A stretch of DNA of 64,000 nt from assembly GCA_013214025.1 (NCBI GenBank), contig JABSRN010000080.1:1-64000 (forward strand), read 5' to 3'. The number at the start of each line of letters is the position of its first letter. The stretch's first letter is position 1. Below are positions 26,515-34,857 of the stretch, piece after piece. Source of the DNA: Polyangiaceae bacterium (GTDB taxonomy: Bacteria > Myxococcota_A > Polyangia > Polyangiales > Polyangiaceae). The notes beneath the pieces are model-generated. The model was not told the DNA's origin. It made no database searches and saw only the letters and a list, made by a program, of their open reading frames with translations. Both the position numbers and the translations under genes were made by a program.

Positions 26515-29076
26515 GTGAGCGATAGCGACCGTCCACCTAGCAGCCCGGGAGATCTCGACCCCACGAAAGGGCAGGAGCCGGACGAGCCGTCGATTGACGC
26601 GCCGTCATCGAACGTGCCTTCGCCGAATGCGCAGTCGCACAGCGAGCGAGCAGCGCATGCCGCATCGCCAAGCGCATCATCCGCGACCGCGCCGTCACCG
26701 ACCGCACCCGCGCTGACCATTCAGAAAGAGCCGTCCAGCTCCGGCGCCCTGCGTTGGCTGAAGCTGGCGGGGGGCGTGTCGTTGTTGCTGGGTGCGTTGG
26801 GTGTGGCTGGCGTAGCGCTCGTGTTCAACCGCTTCACTCAGGATCTACCCAGTGTCGATGAGCTGACATCAAATTACTCCCCGCCCCAGGTGACTCGGGT
26901 GCTCGCCCGGGATGGTGCGTTGCTGGCGAGCCTATTCGTCGAGCGGCGGACCGTTATCGAGCTCGAGCAGGTCCCTAGTGCCGCGAAGCTGGCCTTCCTC
27001 GCGGCGGAAGATGCCGGTTTTTACGAACACGAAGGGCTGAACTATCTGGGCATGTTGCGAGCTCTTGCCGTGAACCTGCGAGCGGGGCGAAAACGTCAAG
27101 GGGGCAGCACCATCACCCAGCAGGTGGTGAAGAACATCCTGTTGGACTCCGAACGTAGCTACCGACGCAAGGTCCGGGAGACTGTGTTGGCGCGTCGCCT
27201 GGAGCAGGAGCTGAGCAAGGACGAGATATTCGGCCTCTACCTGAACCACATTTACATGGGTCACGGTCGATACGGTGTGGAGGAGGCGAGCCGATACTAT
27301 TTCGGGAAGCGCGCGATGGGCCTCAGCCTCAGCGAGGCAGCGCTGCTGGCGGGGCTGACCGCCGCGCCCGAGCGATATTCGCCACGAAAACATCTCGACC
27401 GTGCGCTGCAGAGACGCGCCTACGTGTTGGGGCAGATGCTGAAGAAGAAATTCATCACTCGCGCCTTATACGATGAGGCCAAGGTGGCAGTGGTTCGATT
27501 GGCGCCGCCGGTCGATGCCGAGAGCGAGTTGTCCCCAGAAATCGTAGAGAAGGCGCGCTCGGTGCTCAAGCAGGCGGTGGGCGGTGAGGGCAGCCTCGGT
27601 GGCTACGTAGTCAAGACCACCCTCGACCCTGCCCTCCAGCGTGCGGCCCGGGAGGCCGTGCGCACGGGATTGGACTCCTACAGCACCCGCTACGGTTTGA
27701 AGCCGCCCTACACGCGTAAACATCGAAGGCTCTGGGGTAAGGTGTTCACGGGCACGCCGAAGCGCAACAAGATCTACCTGGGCCGAGTGATGGGCCTCGA
27801 TGACAAACAGTCGACCGTCACGCTACAGGTGGGCCGTCGTATTGGCGAGCTGCGCTTGGATCGCGAGCCACGCTACAACCCGAACAAGCTTCCGCCGTCG
27901 AAGTTCACGAAGCTGGGGGCTGTCCTGCGAGTGGGCGTGCTGGATGTTCCGCAAGGAGACGCGAAATTATCCCTACGGGCCGAACTGGGACCGCAGGCAG
28001 CACTTGTGGCGATCGACGTTCGCTCCCGGGAAGTGCGAGCGCTCATTGGCAGCTACGAAGCGCAAGTCGGCGGACTGGATCGCTCTCGGCATGCTCAGCG
28101 CCAACCCGGATCAGTTTTCAAGGGCCTCTTGTATGCCTACGCTTTGGATACTCGAGGGGTGACGCCGGCCACTGTGCTCAAGGTGAAACCATTCGTCCCT
28201 CACGGACAGAAGGAAGAGATCGACTCGGTGAATCTGCGCGACGCCTTGGCCATGAGTCAAAACGAGGCGAGCGAACAATTGCTGAAACGAGTGGGCGCCG
28301 AGAATGTGGTGCGTTTCGCCCACGCTATGGGCATCGAGAGCAAGCTGGGCGCGACAAAAGCGCTCGCGCTGGGTGCCTACGAGGTGAACCTGTTGGAGAT
28401 GGCCAACGCCTACGCAAGCCTAGCGGCCGGGGGGCGCTTTGAACCCGCGGTATTGATTCTCGGCATACATGATCCCAGCGGCCGCTCGATACCGTTGGCG
28501 CAGCCTTTACCAGCACGGCGAGTGTTGGACGCGGACGTGGCGTACTTGGCGACCAGCTTACTCACGTCAGTGGTGCAGTACGGAACGGGCAAACGAGCGC
28601 GTCGCCTGGGCCGTTCTTTGGCAGGCAAGACGGGAACCACGAACCGGTCGAAGGACGCGTGGTTTGTTGGCTTCTCGCCTGAGATCGTGACGGCAGTGTG
28701 GGTCGGCTACGACGATGCACGTTCGCTGGGTCGCCACGAGTCGGGTGCGTCTGCCGCGCTGCCCATTTGGATTGATTTTATGGAGGTGGCTCATCGGGGG
28801 AGCCCCAAGACCGATTTTGCAGTGCCCGACACTATAGAAACGGCGAAGATCGATCCCGTCAGCGGCCTACTGGCCTACGAAGGACAGGAGATGGCTAGGG
28901 TCGAGCAGTTCCTCCGAGGCACGGTCCCGGCTAAGTTCGCCGAGCCCGATGGGGGAGTGGAGAAGCCCGCAGACCCCGAGTCGCCGGATGCGCCTTCGAG
29001 CCCCGATGAGGGAGCGAGCGGAAATGATGACGGCGATTGGGACGATCCTGGCGACGATCCGCCTCCGCCGTTCTGA
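26515..29076 (+). CDS. Class A penicillin-binding protein (peptidoglycan glycosyltransferase/transpeptidase)
   Basis: The 853-aa PBP1A-type enzyme has an Ala/Pro/Ser-rich cytoplasmic tail (1-75) and a membrane helix (about 83-105). The GT51 glycosyltransferase domain shows EDAGFYEHEG, RQGGSTITQQVVKN and the GKRAMGLSLSEAALLAGL region. The transpeptidase domain has the nucleophile motif SVFK, the SQN motif and KTGTTNRSKDAWFVGF. The C-terminus is an acidic, Pro-rich tail. All catalytic motifs are present. It acts at the periplasmic face of the inner membrane, polymerising and crosslinking glycan. The start is a GTG; a GGTGAG sequence precedes it. Confidence 0.94.
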   Translation: MSDSDRPPSSPGDLDPTKGQEPDEPSIDAPSSNVPSPNAQSHSERAAHAASPSASSATAPSPTAPALTIQKEPSSSGALRWLKLAGGVSLLLGALGVAGVALVFNRFTQDLPSVDELTSNYSPPQVTRVLARDGALLASLFVERRTVIELEQVPSAAKLAFLAAEDAGFYEHEGLNYLGMLRALAVNLRAGRKRQGGSTITQQVVKNILLDSERSYRRKVRETVLARRLEQELSKDEIFGLYLNHIYMGHGRYGVEEASRYYFGKRAMGLSLSEAALLAGLTAAPERYSPRKHLDRALQRRAYVLGQMLKKKFITRALYDEAKVAVVRLAPPVDAESELSPEIVEKARSVLKQAVGGEGSLGGYVVKTTLDPALQRAAREAVRTGLDSYSTRYGLKPPYTRKHRRLWGKVFTGTPKRNKIYLGRVMGLDDKQSTVTLQVGRRIGELRLDREPRYNPNKLPPSKFTKLGAVLRVGVLDVPQGDAKLSLRAELGPQAALVAIDVRSREVRALIGSYEAQVGGLDRSRHAQRQPGSVFKGLLYAYALDTRGVTPATVLKVKPFVPHGQKEEIDSVNLRDALAMSQNEASEQLLKRVGAENVVRFAHAMGIESKLGATKALALGAYEVNLLEMANAYASLAAGGRFEPAVLILGIHDPSGRSIPLAQPLPARRVLDADVAYLATSLLTSVVQYGTGKRARRLGRSLAGKTGTTNRSKDAWFVGFSPEIVTAVWVGYDDARSLGRHESGASAALPIWIDFMEVAHRGSPKTDFAVPDTIETAKIDPVSGLLAYEGQEMARVEQFLRGTVPAKFAEPDGGVEKPADPESPDAPSSPDEGASGNDDGDWDDPGDDPPPPF

Positions 29077-29189
29077 AAACGCGACAATGACGCCCCGCGC
29101 CATGCGCGTACTGACGGGAAAAAGACCCAACCTGGGGTGGATCCAGCCTGCTTCGACGTATGTTGGAGACTAGCGGGAGAGATTTCGGC

Positions 29190-29480
29190 ATGAGTCAGAT
29201 GCGATGGACGATGGGTTTGATGGCCGCAGTGATGCTGGCGGGCAGTGCCGCGGCAACGGCTGCGCCCGTGAACAACTGCACGCAATCCCGTGAGTTCGAA
29301 CAGGTGAAGGCCGCTTGCAAAGAAGGGGGCCGAAAAGCTGCCAAACGCGTGATGAAAGCGGCTGTCCGACGAGCGCGGGCCCAAGGCACGAAGCTCAAGT
29401 GCAAAGGCTGCCACGAAAATCTGGATAGCTGGGCGCTGACGGCGGACGCCGTGGAGAAGCTGCGCCCCTGGATGCAGTAG
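29190..29480 (+). CDS. Small secreted protein with one CXXCH motif
   Basis: The start at 29190 follows GGGAGAG and gives a clean signal peptide (LMAAVMLAGSAAATAA, cleaved before PVNN). The 96-aa product has a basic helical middle (AAKRVMKAAVRRARAQG) and a single CKGCHENLDSW motif. CKGCH matches a covalent c-haem site, with two further Cys earlier (NNCTQ and AACKE). The similarity to the CXXCH proteins at 3.4-9.9 kb is limited to the motif. It could be a monohaem cytochrome or a zinc-binding secreted protein. It stands 113 bp after the PBP gene. Confidence 0.7.
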   Translation: MSQMRWTMGLMAAVMLAGSAAATAAPVNNCTQSREFEQVKAACKEGGRKAAKRVMKAAVRRARAQGTKLKCKGCHENLDSWALTADAVEKLRPWMQ

Positions 29481-29552
29481 TTCTCCGCTCTGAGCCGAAT
29501 CAGGCGCTTCTGGTGTCTAGTCAGCGGGCGGTGCGTGGACTACTCATTGCCC

Positions 29553-30806
29553 ATGAGCGTATCGATGTTCTCCCGATCGAAACTGTCCCTCGTCCTGCTA
29601 GTCGCCAGCGGTGGTTTTGGCTGCGAAGACAAGCCGAAGCCCACTAGCGAAGTGGTGCCAGATGCGGGGACGGAGTCCGTGGCGCAAAACCAGGAGATCG
29701 CCAACGCCGTGCAAGCAGCCGCCCGTCAAGCCGCAGCGGCGGGCACCACGGAAACAGTTGCCGATGGACCGCCCCCGGGAGGCGTGTTCCCGGCGGGCGG
29801 AGCCGACCGTGTCATCCTTGTCGGTGGCGCTCCTAAGGTAGCTCTCGGCAGCGCAGGAGGAGAGCCGACGCTACGGCTCAACGCGCCCTATCGCTTGAGT
29901 GGTGTGACTGCCGATGTATTGGTTCAGCTTCGCTTGGGCCCGCGTCAGAATCTGCCGCCCGTGCAGTTGAAGCTGGCGTTTTCAGCCAGTGACACTGCCG
30001 CGAGTGCCGAAGTTGTGGCAGTGGGGCCCATGGGCGCGATGCAGCGTGTACCCCCTCAACTGAACGCTGCCATCGCGGCTCTGAAAGGTAGCCGATTTCA
30101 GTTGCCGTCGTCCCCTTCCTCCTCATCGAATATTCAACTCCATATCGCTCCGGGTGCGGATCCGGGACTAGCCAAAATCTTGGACGTAGTGGCGAGTGGC
30201 CTGCAGATCGTGCTGGTGCCGTACCCCACCGACGCTCTTGGACCGGACGCTATGTGGATGGTGTCGACTAGAGAAACCGTTCAGGACACTGACGTCATCG
30301 CCCACCGCCTCTTTAAGCTGCGAGTCGCGAACCCCTCGGGTGTTGAGCTGAGCCTCGACATCAAGCGTTACTCGGCAGATCGCGCGCTTCGGGTAGCCGG
30401 CGCGCCGCCCCACACTCTGACTGACTTTCAGGCGCCGGGCCAAGCGACCATCCTGCGGGGTCTGGGTTCGAGCATTCCTATCCGTGCCGAGGTGAGCGAA
30501 CAGTTCGTGGGAGTGATCACGCCGCTCCAAGGAGCCCAGCAAATGAAAGTGGAGTTCCAGTCGTCGGTGAAGTTTAGTTTCCAGCTTCCGACGTCCGCCA
30601 GCGCCCCTGTGGAAACGGGGGTTGCGGGGACTCTAGGGGCCATGGGCTCACCCGCGAAGCCGCCGTCTTCTGCTCCAACAAATCCCGCCGGAGCTAGTGG
30701 GCCAGGCGCTGCCGCGGCGCCCCCTGCTGTTGGGACGCCTCCCGTGGGGACCCCGGCTGTAGGGACACCAGCTGCGGGTACACCGAGCGCGCCGCCCGCA
30801 CCCTGA
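29553..30806 (+). CDS. Predicted lipoprotein of unknown function
   Basis: I do not recognise the family. The start at 29553 gives a 24-residue lipoprotein signal ending in GGFGC; a GTG at 29535 is also in frame and no clear ribosome site decides between them. The mature part has an Ala/Gln-rich region, then a mixed segment (about 80-360) with several beta-strand-like stretches (VSTRETVQDTDVIAHRLFKL; VKFSFQLPTSAS). The C-terminus is low-complexity Pro/Gly/Ala with VGTP repeats. It is convergent with pyrE. Confidence 0.6.
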   Translation: MSVSMFSRSKLSLVLLVASGGFGCEDKPKPTSEVVPDAGTESVAQNQEIANAVQAAARQAAAAGTTETVADGPPPGGVFPAGGADRVILVGGAPKVALGSAGGEPTLRLNAPYRLSGVTADVLVQLRLGPRQNLPPVQLKLAFSASDTAASAEVVAVGPMGAMQRVPPQLNAAIAALKGSRFQLPSSPSSSSNIQLHIAPGADPGLAKILDVVASGLQIVLVPYPTDALGPDAMWMVSTRETVQDTDVIAHRLFKLRVANPSGVELSLDIKRYSADRALRVAGAPPHTLTDFQAPGQATILRGLGSSIPIRAEVSEQFVGVITPLQGAQQMKVEFQSSVKFSFQLPTSASAPVETGVAGTLGAMGSPAKPPSSAPTNPAGASGPGAAAAPPAVGTPPVGTPAVGTPAAGTPSAPPAP

Positions 30807-30816
30807 AGCGCACGAT

Positions 30817-30850
30817 ACTGAGTGCTAGCTAAGGACTGAGTGCTAGCTAA
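30817..30850. repeat. 16-bp tandem direct repeat at the pyrE stop codon
   Basis: ACTGAGTGCTAGCTAA occurs at 30817-30832 and 30835-30850, separated by GG. The pyrE stop lies inside the right-hand copy, and the left-hand copy provides a second in-frame TAG 18 nt later on the minus strand. Confidence 0.85.
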
Positions 30851-31536
30851 ACCGTGCCGCCGTACCGGTCACGATAGGCTTGCATGCTTTGATAGATGGC
30901 GTCCGTCAGCACGACTTTGCCGTTTAGCTCACGCCCCTTGAGGTAGCCCATGACTTCCTCGATGGTGACGATGGCGAAGGTGTTCAAACCGAACTCGTCG
31001 CGCAGCTCTGCCAGCGCGTTCTGCGTGCCCTGACCTCGCTCCATACGATCGACGCTGACGACGAGGCCGCTCAGCTCGACCTTGGCTGCGCCGCGCAGCA
31101 AGGGCACAGATTCCCGGATGGAGGTGCCGGCTGTCGTCACGTCCTCGATGATCAGCACGCGGTCGCCGTCTTTCAGAGAATGACCGACCAGTACGCCGCC
31201 CTCCCCGTGGTCCTTTTTTTCTTTGCGGTTAAAACAAAACGCGCAGTCTTGGCCTGCGCGACCTTGAGCGCCGCGACTCAACGCCATACTGGTGGCAACG
31301 GCGAGGGGAATGCCCTTGTAGGCGGGGCCAAACAGTACGTCGAAGGAATCGCCGAGATGGCTATGGATAGCGGACGCGTAGAAATCGGATAGCTGCGCCA
31401 TCTGAGCGCCGGTTCGGTACTTGCCCGTGTTGATGAAGAATGGCGTCTGGCGGCCGCTCTTGGTCGTAAAGTCACCGAAGGTGAGCACGTCCGCACCCAC
31501 CATGAAATCAATGAACCGTTCCTTGTACTCTTCCAT
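30847..31536 (-). CDS. pyrE: Orotate phosphoribosyltransferase
   Basis: PyrE converts orotate plus PRPP to OMP, the fifth step of pyrimidine synthesis. The 229-aa protein has SGRQTPFFINTGKY near the start and the PRPP-binding loop VLIIEDVTTAGTSIRE (about 131-146), both diagnostic. The start is preceded by GAGAG about 6 nt upstream. It is the second gene of a leftward pair, 57 bp after the YrdC/Sua5-type gene. A strong hairpin separates them (31586-31621), so pyrE expression could be attenuated. Confidence 0.95.
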   Translation of the reverse strand: MEEYKERFIDFMVGADVLTFGDFTTKSGRQTPFFINTGKYRTGAQMAQLSDFYASAIHSHLGDSFDVLFGPAYKGIPLAVATSMALSRGAQGRAGQDCAFCFNRKEKKDHGEGGVLVGHSLKDGDRVLIIEDVTTAGTSIRESVPLLRGAAKVELSGLVVSVDRMERGQGTQNALAELRDEFGLNTFAIVTIEEVMGYLKGRELNGKVVLTDAIYQSMQAYRDRYGGTV

Positions 31537-31585
31537 GCTGGGCTCTCTCTCGTGCGGCTAGTTCTGCGGCATCAGTTCCGCGGTG

Positions 31586-31621
31586 CGGCGACGTCACTCC
31601 ATGAAAGGAGTGACGTCGCCG
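31586..31621 (-). terminator. 15-bp perfect hairpin overlapping the stop of the YrdC/Sua5-type gene
   Basis: CGGCGACGTCACTCC (31586-31600) pairs perfectly with GGAGTGACGTCGCCG (31607-31621) around a 6-nt loop. On the minus strand the 5' arm encodes the last sense codons and the TGA stop (31596-31594) falls in the 3' arm. It lies 50 nt before the pyrE start. No U-tract follows, so it may act as a pause, processing or attenuation hairpin rather than a classical terminator. Confidence 0.6.
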
Positions 31622-32202
31622 GCTCCCTCGCGAATGATCGTGGGGTTGTCGCCGCTGAGATCGATTACGCTAGTGGGTTGAGTGTGGCCTGCGCCACAGT
31701 CGATCACAAGATCGAGTCCGCGAAAGTCGTCATCCAGTTCCCGGGCATCGACGTGAGGAGGCTGGTCGGGCCGGACCGCGGTGGTGGAGATGATCGGCCG
31801 ACCGAGTTCCCGAACGATGGCTCGAGCGACTTCATGATTCGGAATTCTCACACCCACTTGTTTGCGCGTCTTCTGGACGATCTTGGGCACCTCGCGGGTC
31901 GCGTTCAGGATGAAGCAGTAGGGACCGGGCAGATACTGCTTGAGGATCCGATATTCGTAGTCTCCGACCACGGCATACCGAGCCACTTCGCTTAAGTCGG
32001 CACAGACGAAGGCGAGTTGCTGCGACTTGGGCATGCCCTTGATTTGGTACAGACGGTCGACAGCCTTCTTGTTCATTAGATCGCATCCCAAGCCGTAGGC
32101 GGTGTCCGTGGGGTAGGCGATGACTCCGCCTCTTTCGAGGGCTTGTACAGCCTTGGCGATCTTTCTCGGCTCCGGGCCGTGGCTGTGTATTTCGAGCAGC
32201 AT
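31594..32202 (-). CDS. YrdC/Sua5/YciO-family protein (threonylcarbamoyl-AMP synthase type)
   Basis: TsaC/Sua5 proteins make threonylcarbamoyl-AMP for the t6A37 tRNA modification. This 202-aa protein has the family's nucleotide-binding elements GGVIAYPTDTAYGLGC (about 30-45) and KSQQLAFVCADLSEV; the lysine-rich KGMPKSQ is close to the usual KxR-type site. Sequence style (MPKSQQLAFVCADLSE, VGVRIPNHEVAR) is nearest the YciO branch, whose role is less settled. I therefore leave the symbol blank. Its GGAGG ribosome site lies within a hairpin. It leads a leftward pair with pyrE. Confidence 0.86.
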   Translation of the reverse strand: MLLEIHSHGPEPRKIAKAVQALERGGVIAYPTDTAYGLGCDLMNKKAVDRLYQIKGMPKSQQLAFVCADLSEVARYAVVGDYEYRILKQYLPGPYCFILNATREVPKIVQKTRKQVGVRIPNHEVARAIVRELGRPIISTTAVRPDQPPHVDARELDDDFRGLDLVIDCGAGHTQPTSVIDLSGDNPTIIREGAGDVTPFME

Positions 32203-32209
32203 TTCGCGC

Positions 32210-32241
32210 CTCCGTACTACGGAGAAGCTGGAATCTCCAGC
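32210..32241 (-). promoter_or_regulatory. Leader hairpins sequestering the Shine-Dalgarno sequence
   Basis: On the minus strand the leader holds stem 1, GCTGGA-ATT-like loop-TCCAGC (32241-32227), then stem 2, CTCCGTA/TACGGAG (32224-32210). The 3' arm of stem 2 forms part of the GGAGG ribosome site, which lies 7 nt before the ATG. GGAGA in stem 1 can pair instead with TCTCC at stem 2, which would free the ribosome site. Mutually exclusive folds are visible; regulation is inferred. Confidence 0.45.
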
Positions 32242-32286
32242 ATTCTTCTGTTTGGCACAGCTGTTGGAGACGGCCCGGATGCAGGA

Positions 32287-33255
32287 CTATGAAGGGGGCG
32301 GGACAGCCGGCGATTGATTCGTGTCGTCGAGTAACCAGTCGACGGCTTGGGAAGCCATTCCGAGCGCCGCTTTGCGCCCTATATCGATCCGACTCGGGAA
32401 TCCCGCATGCCCACCTCGGTCGAGCTGGCGGACGTCGATTTGTGGCAAATCGCCCGCCAAGGACGGGGTCACGGTCTCGACGGGAATCATCGGATCGTGT
32501 TTGGCGACGATGAGCAGCGTCGGGATCCGGATCTTGTCTAGGTGGGGGCCGACGCTGACTTGTTCGTAGTAGTCGTTCGCGTCGCGGAAGCCGTGGTGCG
32601 GGGCGACGATCTCATCGTCCCATTGCCGAATCGAATCGATTTGGCGGGCCGCGCCCACGGACAGGGGCACCTGACGGCGCGCGGCGACTTCTTGGTAGAT
32701 CTCTCTGAGCCCCTCAAGCAAGTGTCGTCGATAGATAGCGACAGCGGGTCGATCGATAGCGTCCACCGATAGGGACAGATCGAGTGGCGCGCAGATGGCG
32801 CATAGATTGCGCAGATTGGTGGGCAGCGCCTCGGTGCTGTAGCGCAAGCTCACATGGCCGCCGAGGGAGTAGCCCAGCAGGTGCACCTTCTCGTAGCCCG
32901 AAACTAGCTTCGACTCGATGGTGGCTCGGATGTCGTCGGTGAGCCCGCCGTGATAGTAGTCATCGCCTCTTCGGTCGGCGCCCCGAAGATTTAGCCGCAG
33001 TACAGAGGCGCTGGCAGCAGTAGCGGCGGCGGCGGCCCGCTGACAGTAAGGGCTCTCGTGGGATCCACCGAGCCCGTGCACGATCACAATCATGGAGCGC
33101 GCCCCGGGGCTGGGGGTGTAGCGTCCAGTCAGGGCGACAGGCTCGCCGGCGGTAGGAACAAGACAGCGAAAATGTTCAGATGGCGCCAGGGAAACGGGTC
33201 GGAAAAGCTCGGAGTATCGAGGCCAAACTGTGTAAAAGTGTCCTTGCCAATTCAT
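32287..33255 (-). CDS. YheT/EMB8-family alpha/beta hydrolase
   Basis: The protein has the YheT order: an N-terminal segment (FRPVSLAPSEHFRCLVPT), the oxyanion loop IVIVHGLGGSHESPYCQR, the typical RLNLRGADRRGDDYYHGGLTDDI, the nucleophile GYSLGGHVSLR, an acid in VAKHDPMIPV and the His in DRGGHAGF. The start at 33255 (ATG) gives 322 aa; a GTG at 33285 is also in frame. It is cytoplasmic, with no signal peptide. Family members hydrolyse acyl esters; the substrate is unknown. It is divergent from the rlpA-like gene. Confidence 0.88.
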   Translation of the reverse strand: MNWQGHFYTVWPRYSELFRPVSLAPSEHFRCLVPTAGEPVALTGRYTPSPGARSMIVIVHGLGGSHESPYCQRAAAAATAASASVLRLNLRGADRRGDDYYHGGLTDDIRATIESKLVSGYEKVHLLGYSLGGHVSLRYSTEALPTNLRNLCAICAPLDLSLSVDAIDRPAVAIYRRHLLEGLREIYQEVAARRQVPLSVGAARQIDSIRQWDDEIVAPHHGFRDANDYYEQVSVGPHLDKIRIPTLLIVAKHDPMIPVETVTPSLAGDLPQIDVRQLDRGGHAGFPSRIDIGRKAALGMASQAVDWLLDDTNQSPAVPPPS

Positions 33256-33341
33256 CCGATACCCACGTGGGCCTCGACTTAGCACGACGCAATCGCAGCA
33301 CCGTCCAGTTTATTAGGCCGAGCTGGCGCCAGGAACGAATC

Positions 33342-33917
33342 ATGAAGAGATGTTTATCCACAGGTCCTCGGACCGCTTGGCACCTATTGGTGGTGCCCCT
33401 CACGGCGCTGGCCTGCGCCGCTTGTCCCCAGCCTCCCAGCGCTGCGCCCACCAGCTGGCAGGCACCGAACCCGGGGCAAGGCAGCCCCCAGGGCTCGCCC
33501 CCCAGCGCCGGCGGCGGAGCGCCGGGCGGTTCGCCCGAGGCTCATCCCGCTGGCCCAGTGGGGGAACTGGAGCGGCGTTACGCGGGGGCGGCGGTACTCG
33601 AGGTGTTGACGGGCAAGGCGACCTATTACGGCGACTCCCTAGCCGGCAACAAGACAGCGAGCGGTGAAGTGTATGACCCGCTGCAATTCACGGCAGCCCA
33701 CCGAAAGCTTCCCTTCGGCACAGTGGTCCGGGTTATTCGTTTGGGGACGCCCCATGTGACCTATGTGCGCATCACAGATCGTGGCCCCTTTGCAGGACGC
33801 CAGCGCATTATCGATCTATCGAAGATAGCGGCTCGTAAAATCGACATGATTCGCGCCGGGGTGGTGGATGTTCGGGTCGAAGTGGTGCAGTGGCCGGCGG
33901 CTGGGAAGTCTCGCTAG
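33342..33917 (+). CDS. rlpA: RlpA-like septal-ring/lytic transglycosylase lipoprotein
   Basis: AGGAACGA precedes the start at 33342, which yields a lipoprotein signal ending in TALACAAC. A Pro/Gly linker leads to a double-psi beta-barrel domain (about 90-185) with GKATYYGDSLAGNKTASGE, FTAAHRKLPFGTVVRV and RITDRGPF. This is the RlpA signature, including the Asp of the barrel active site (RITDRGPF). No SPOR domain follows; the protein ends after the barrel at 191 aa. RlpA acts on peptidoglycan in the periplasm. It is divergent from the YheT-type gene and 33 bp before a hotdog-like gene. Confidence 0.9.
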   Translation: MKRCLSTGPRTAWHLLVVPLTALACAACPQPPSAAPTSWQAPNPGQGSPQGSPPSAGGGAPGGSPEAHPAGPVGELERRYAGAAVLEVLTGKATYYGDSLAGNKTASGEVYDPLQFTAAHRKLPFGTVVRVIRLGTPHVTYVRITDRGPFAGRQRIIDLSKIAARKIDMIRAGVVDVRVEVVQWPAAGKSR

Positions 33918-33950
33918 CGCTGTTTCGGACAGCCGAGCTATAAGCCCGCC

Positions 33951-34835
33951 ATGGCTCAGGAACCCTCGGACATTGCGCGCTCGGCGGTGATGGAATCTAA
34001 CGTGCGTTTCGAACACGTCGCCCAAGATGGCCGACCCAAAATCGATGCACTGTTGCTGGCGATCGAAGAGTCCGGTTGGGGCGGTTTGTTGCGCCATTTG
34101 AAGTTCCCGATAGGACTCCGCAAGCACGGTTTGTATCCGATCCTCGCTAAGATCCACGCGAAGTCGACAGACGCGAGCATCCGCGCTCGGGGAACGCTGA
34201 GCTCCGTGTCCAATGTCGAACTGGGCTACACACCCGACAAGGGGCAGGGGCGTCGGGAACTGATGCGCATACACACGGATGTACGCGGAACATCGGGGCG
34301 CACTCACGGAGCCAAACCTGAAGACGAAGGGCAAGCCGTCGAGATCGGTCAACTGACGACCGAGTACGTTTGGACGAAACTGTTTGCTGAGCCGGGCCAG
34401 CGCCGAGTGCACACGCTGCCAGAGACGGACTTTGAAGGCGTGCCGCGCGGGCCTTTGCAGTGGTCGGCTCCCGAATCCTTACTGCAGCTCGCAGCCGATG
34501 AGCAGGCACTGGAGTCGGAACTGAGCCCAGATAGCGCGGTGACCCGTGTAGGCCTTACGCACACCGACGCGAACCATCACGTGAATTCCTTTGTCTACCC
34601 GCGACTTTTCGAGGAAGCCGCGCTGCGGAGACTCGCAGGGCTCGGCCGTGCCACTCCCGATCTCTTGGTTCGAGAGGCGCATTTCGCCTTTCAGCGGCCC
34701 GGGCTGGTGGGCATGGAGCTTCAAGTTCGCGCCCGGGCTTTCGAGCGCGACGGCCGCTTGGGGGTCGTGTGCGTTATGGAGAACCGTCTCGAAGAAAAGC
34801 CCTTGCCACGGGTCGTCGGTCGGCTGATATTTTGA
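33951..34835 (+). CDS. Hotdog-fold thioesterase-like protein
   Basis: The C-terminal part (about 195-294) contains GLTHTDANHHVNSFVYPRLFEEAAL, quoted here as THTDANHHVNS and YPRLFEEAAL, followed by EAHFAFQRPGLVGMEL. That is the HxDxNxHVN pattern of acyl-ACP/acyl-CoA hotdog thioesterases. The N-terminal ~190 residues are long enough for a second, divergent hotdog domain, as in acyl-ACP thioesterases with tandem folds, but no motif is clear there. No signal peptide. The 294-aa gene is followed 22 bp later by an unknown gene, probably cotranscribed. Substrate unknown. Confidence 0.65.
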   Translation: MAQEPSDIARSAVMESNVRFEHVAQDGRPKIDALLLAIEESGWGGLLRHLKFPIGLRKHGLYPILAKIHAKSTDASIRARGTLSSVSNVELGYTPDKGQGRRELMRIHTDVRGTSGRTHGAKPEDEGQAVEIGQLTTEYVWTKLFAEPGQRRVHTLPETDFEGVPRGPLQWSAPESLLQLAADEQALESELSPDSAVTRVGLTHTDANHHVNSFVYPRLFEEAALRRLAGLGRATPDLLVREAHFAFQRPGLVGMELQVRARAFERDGRLGVVCVMENRLEEKPLPRVVGRLIF

Positions 34836-34857
34836 GGCTCTGAGCCACTCGGGTCCG

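Noticed and set aside
31537-31621. The hairpin before pyrE as a standard Rho-independent terminator
   Set aside because: The stem is strong but no run of U follows, so it is reported only as a possible attenuator or processing hairpin.
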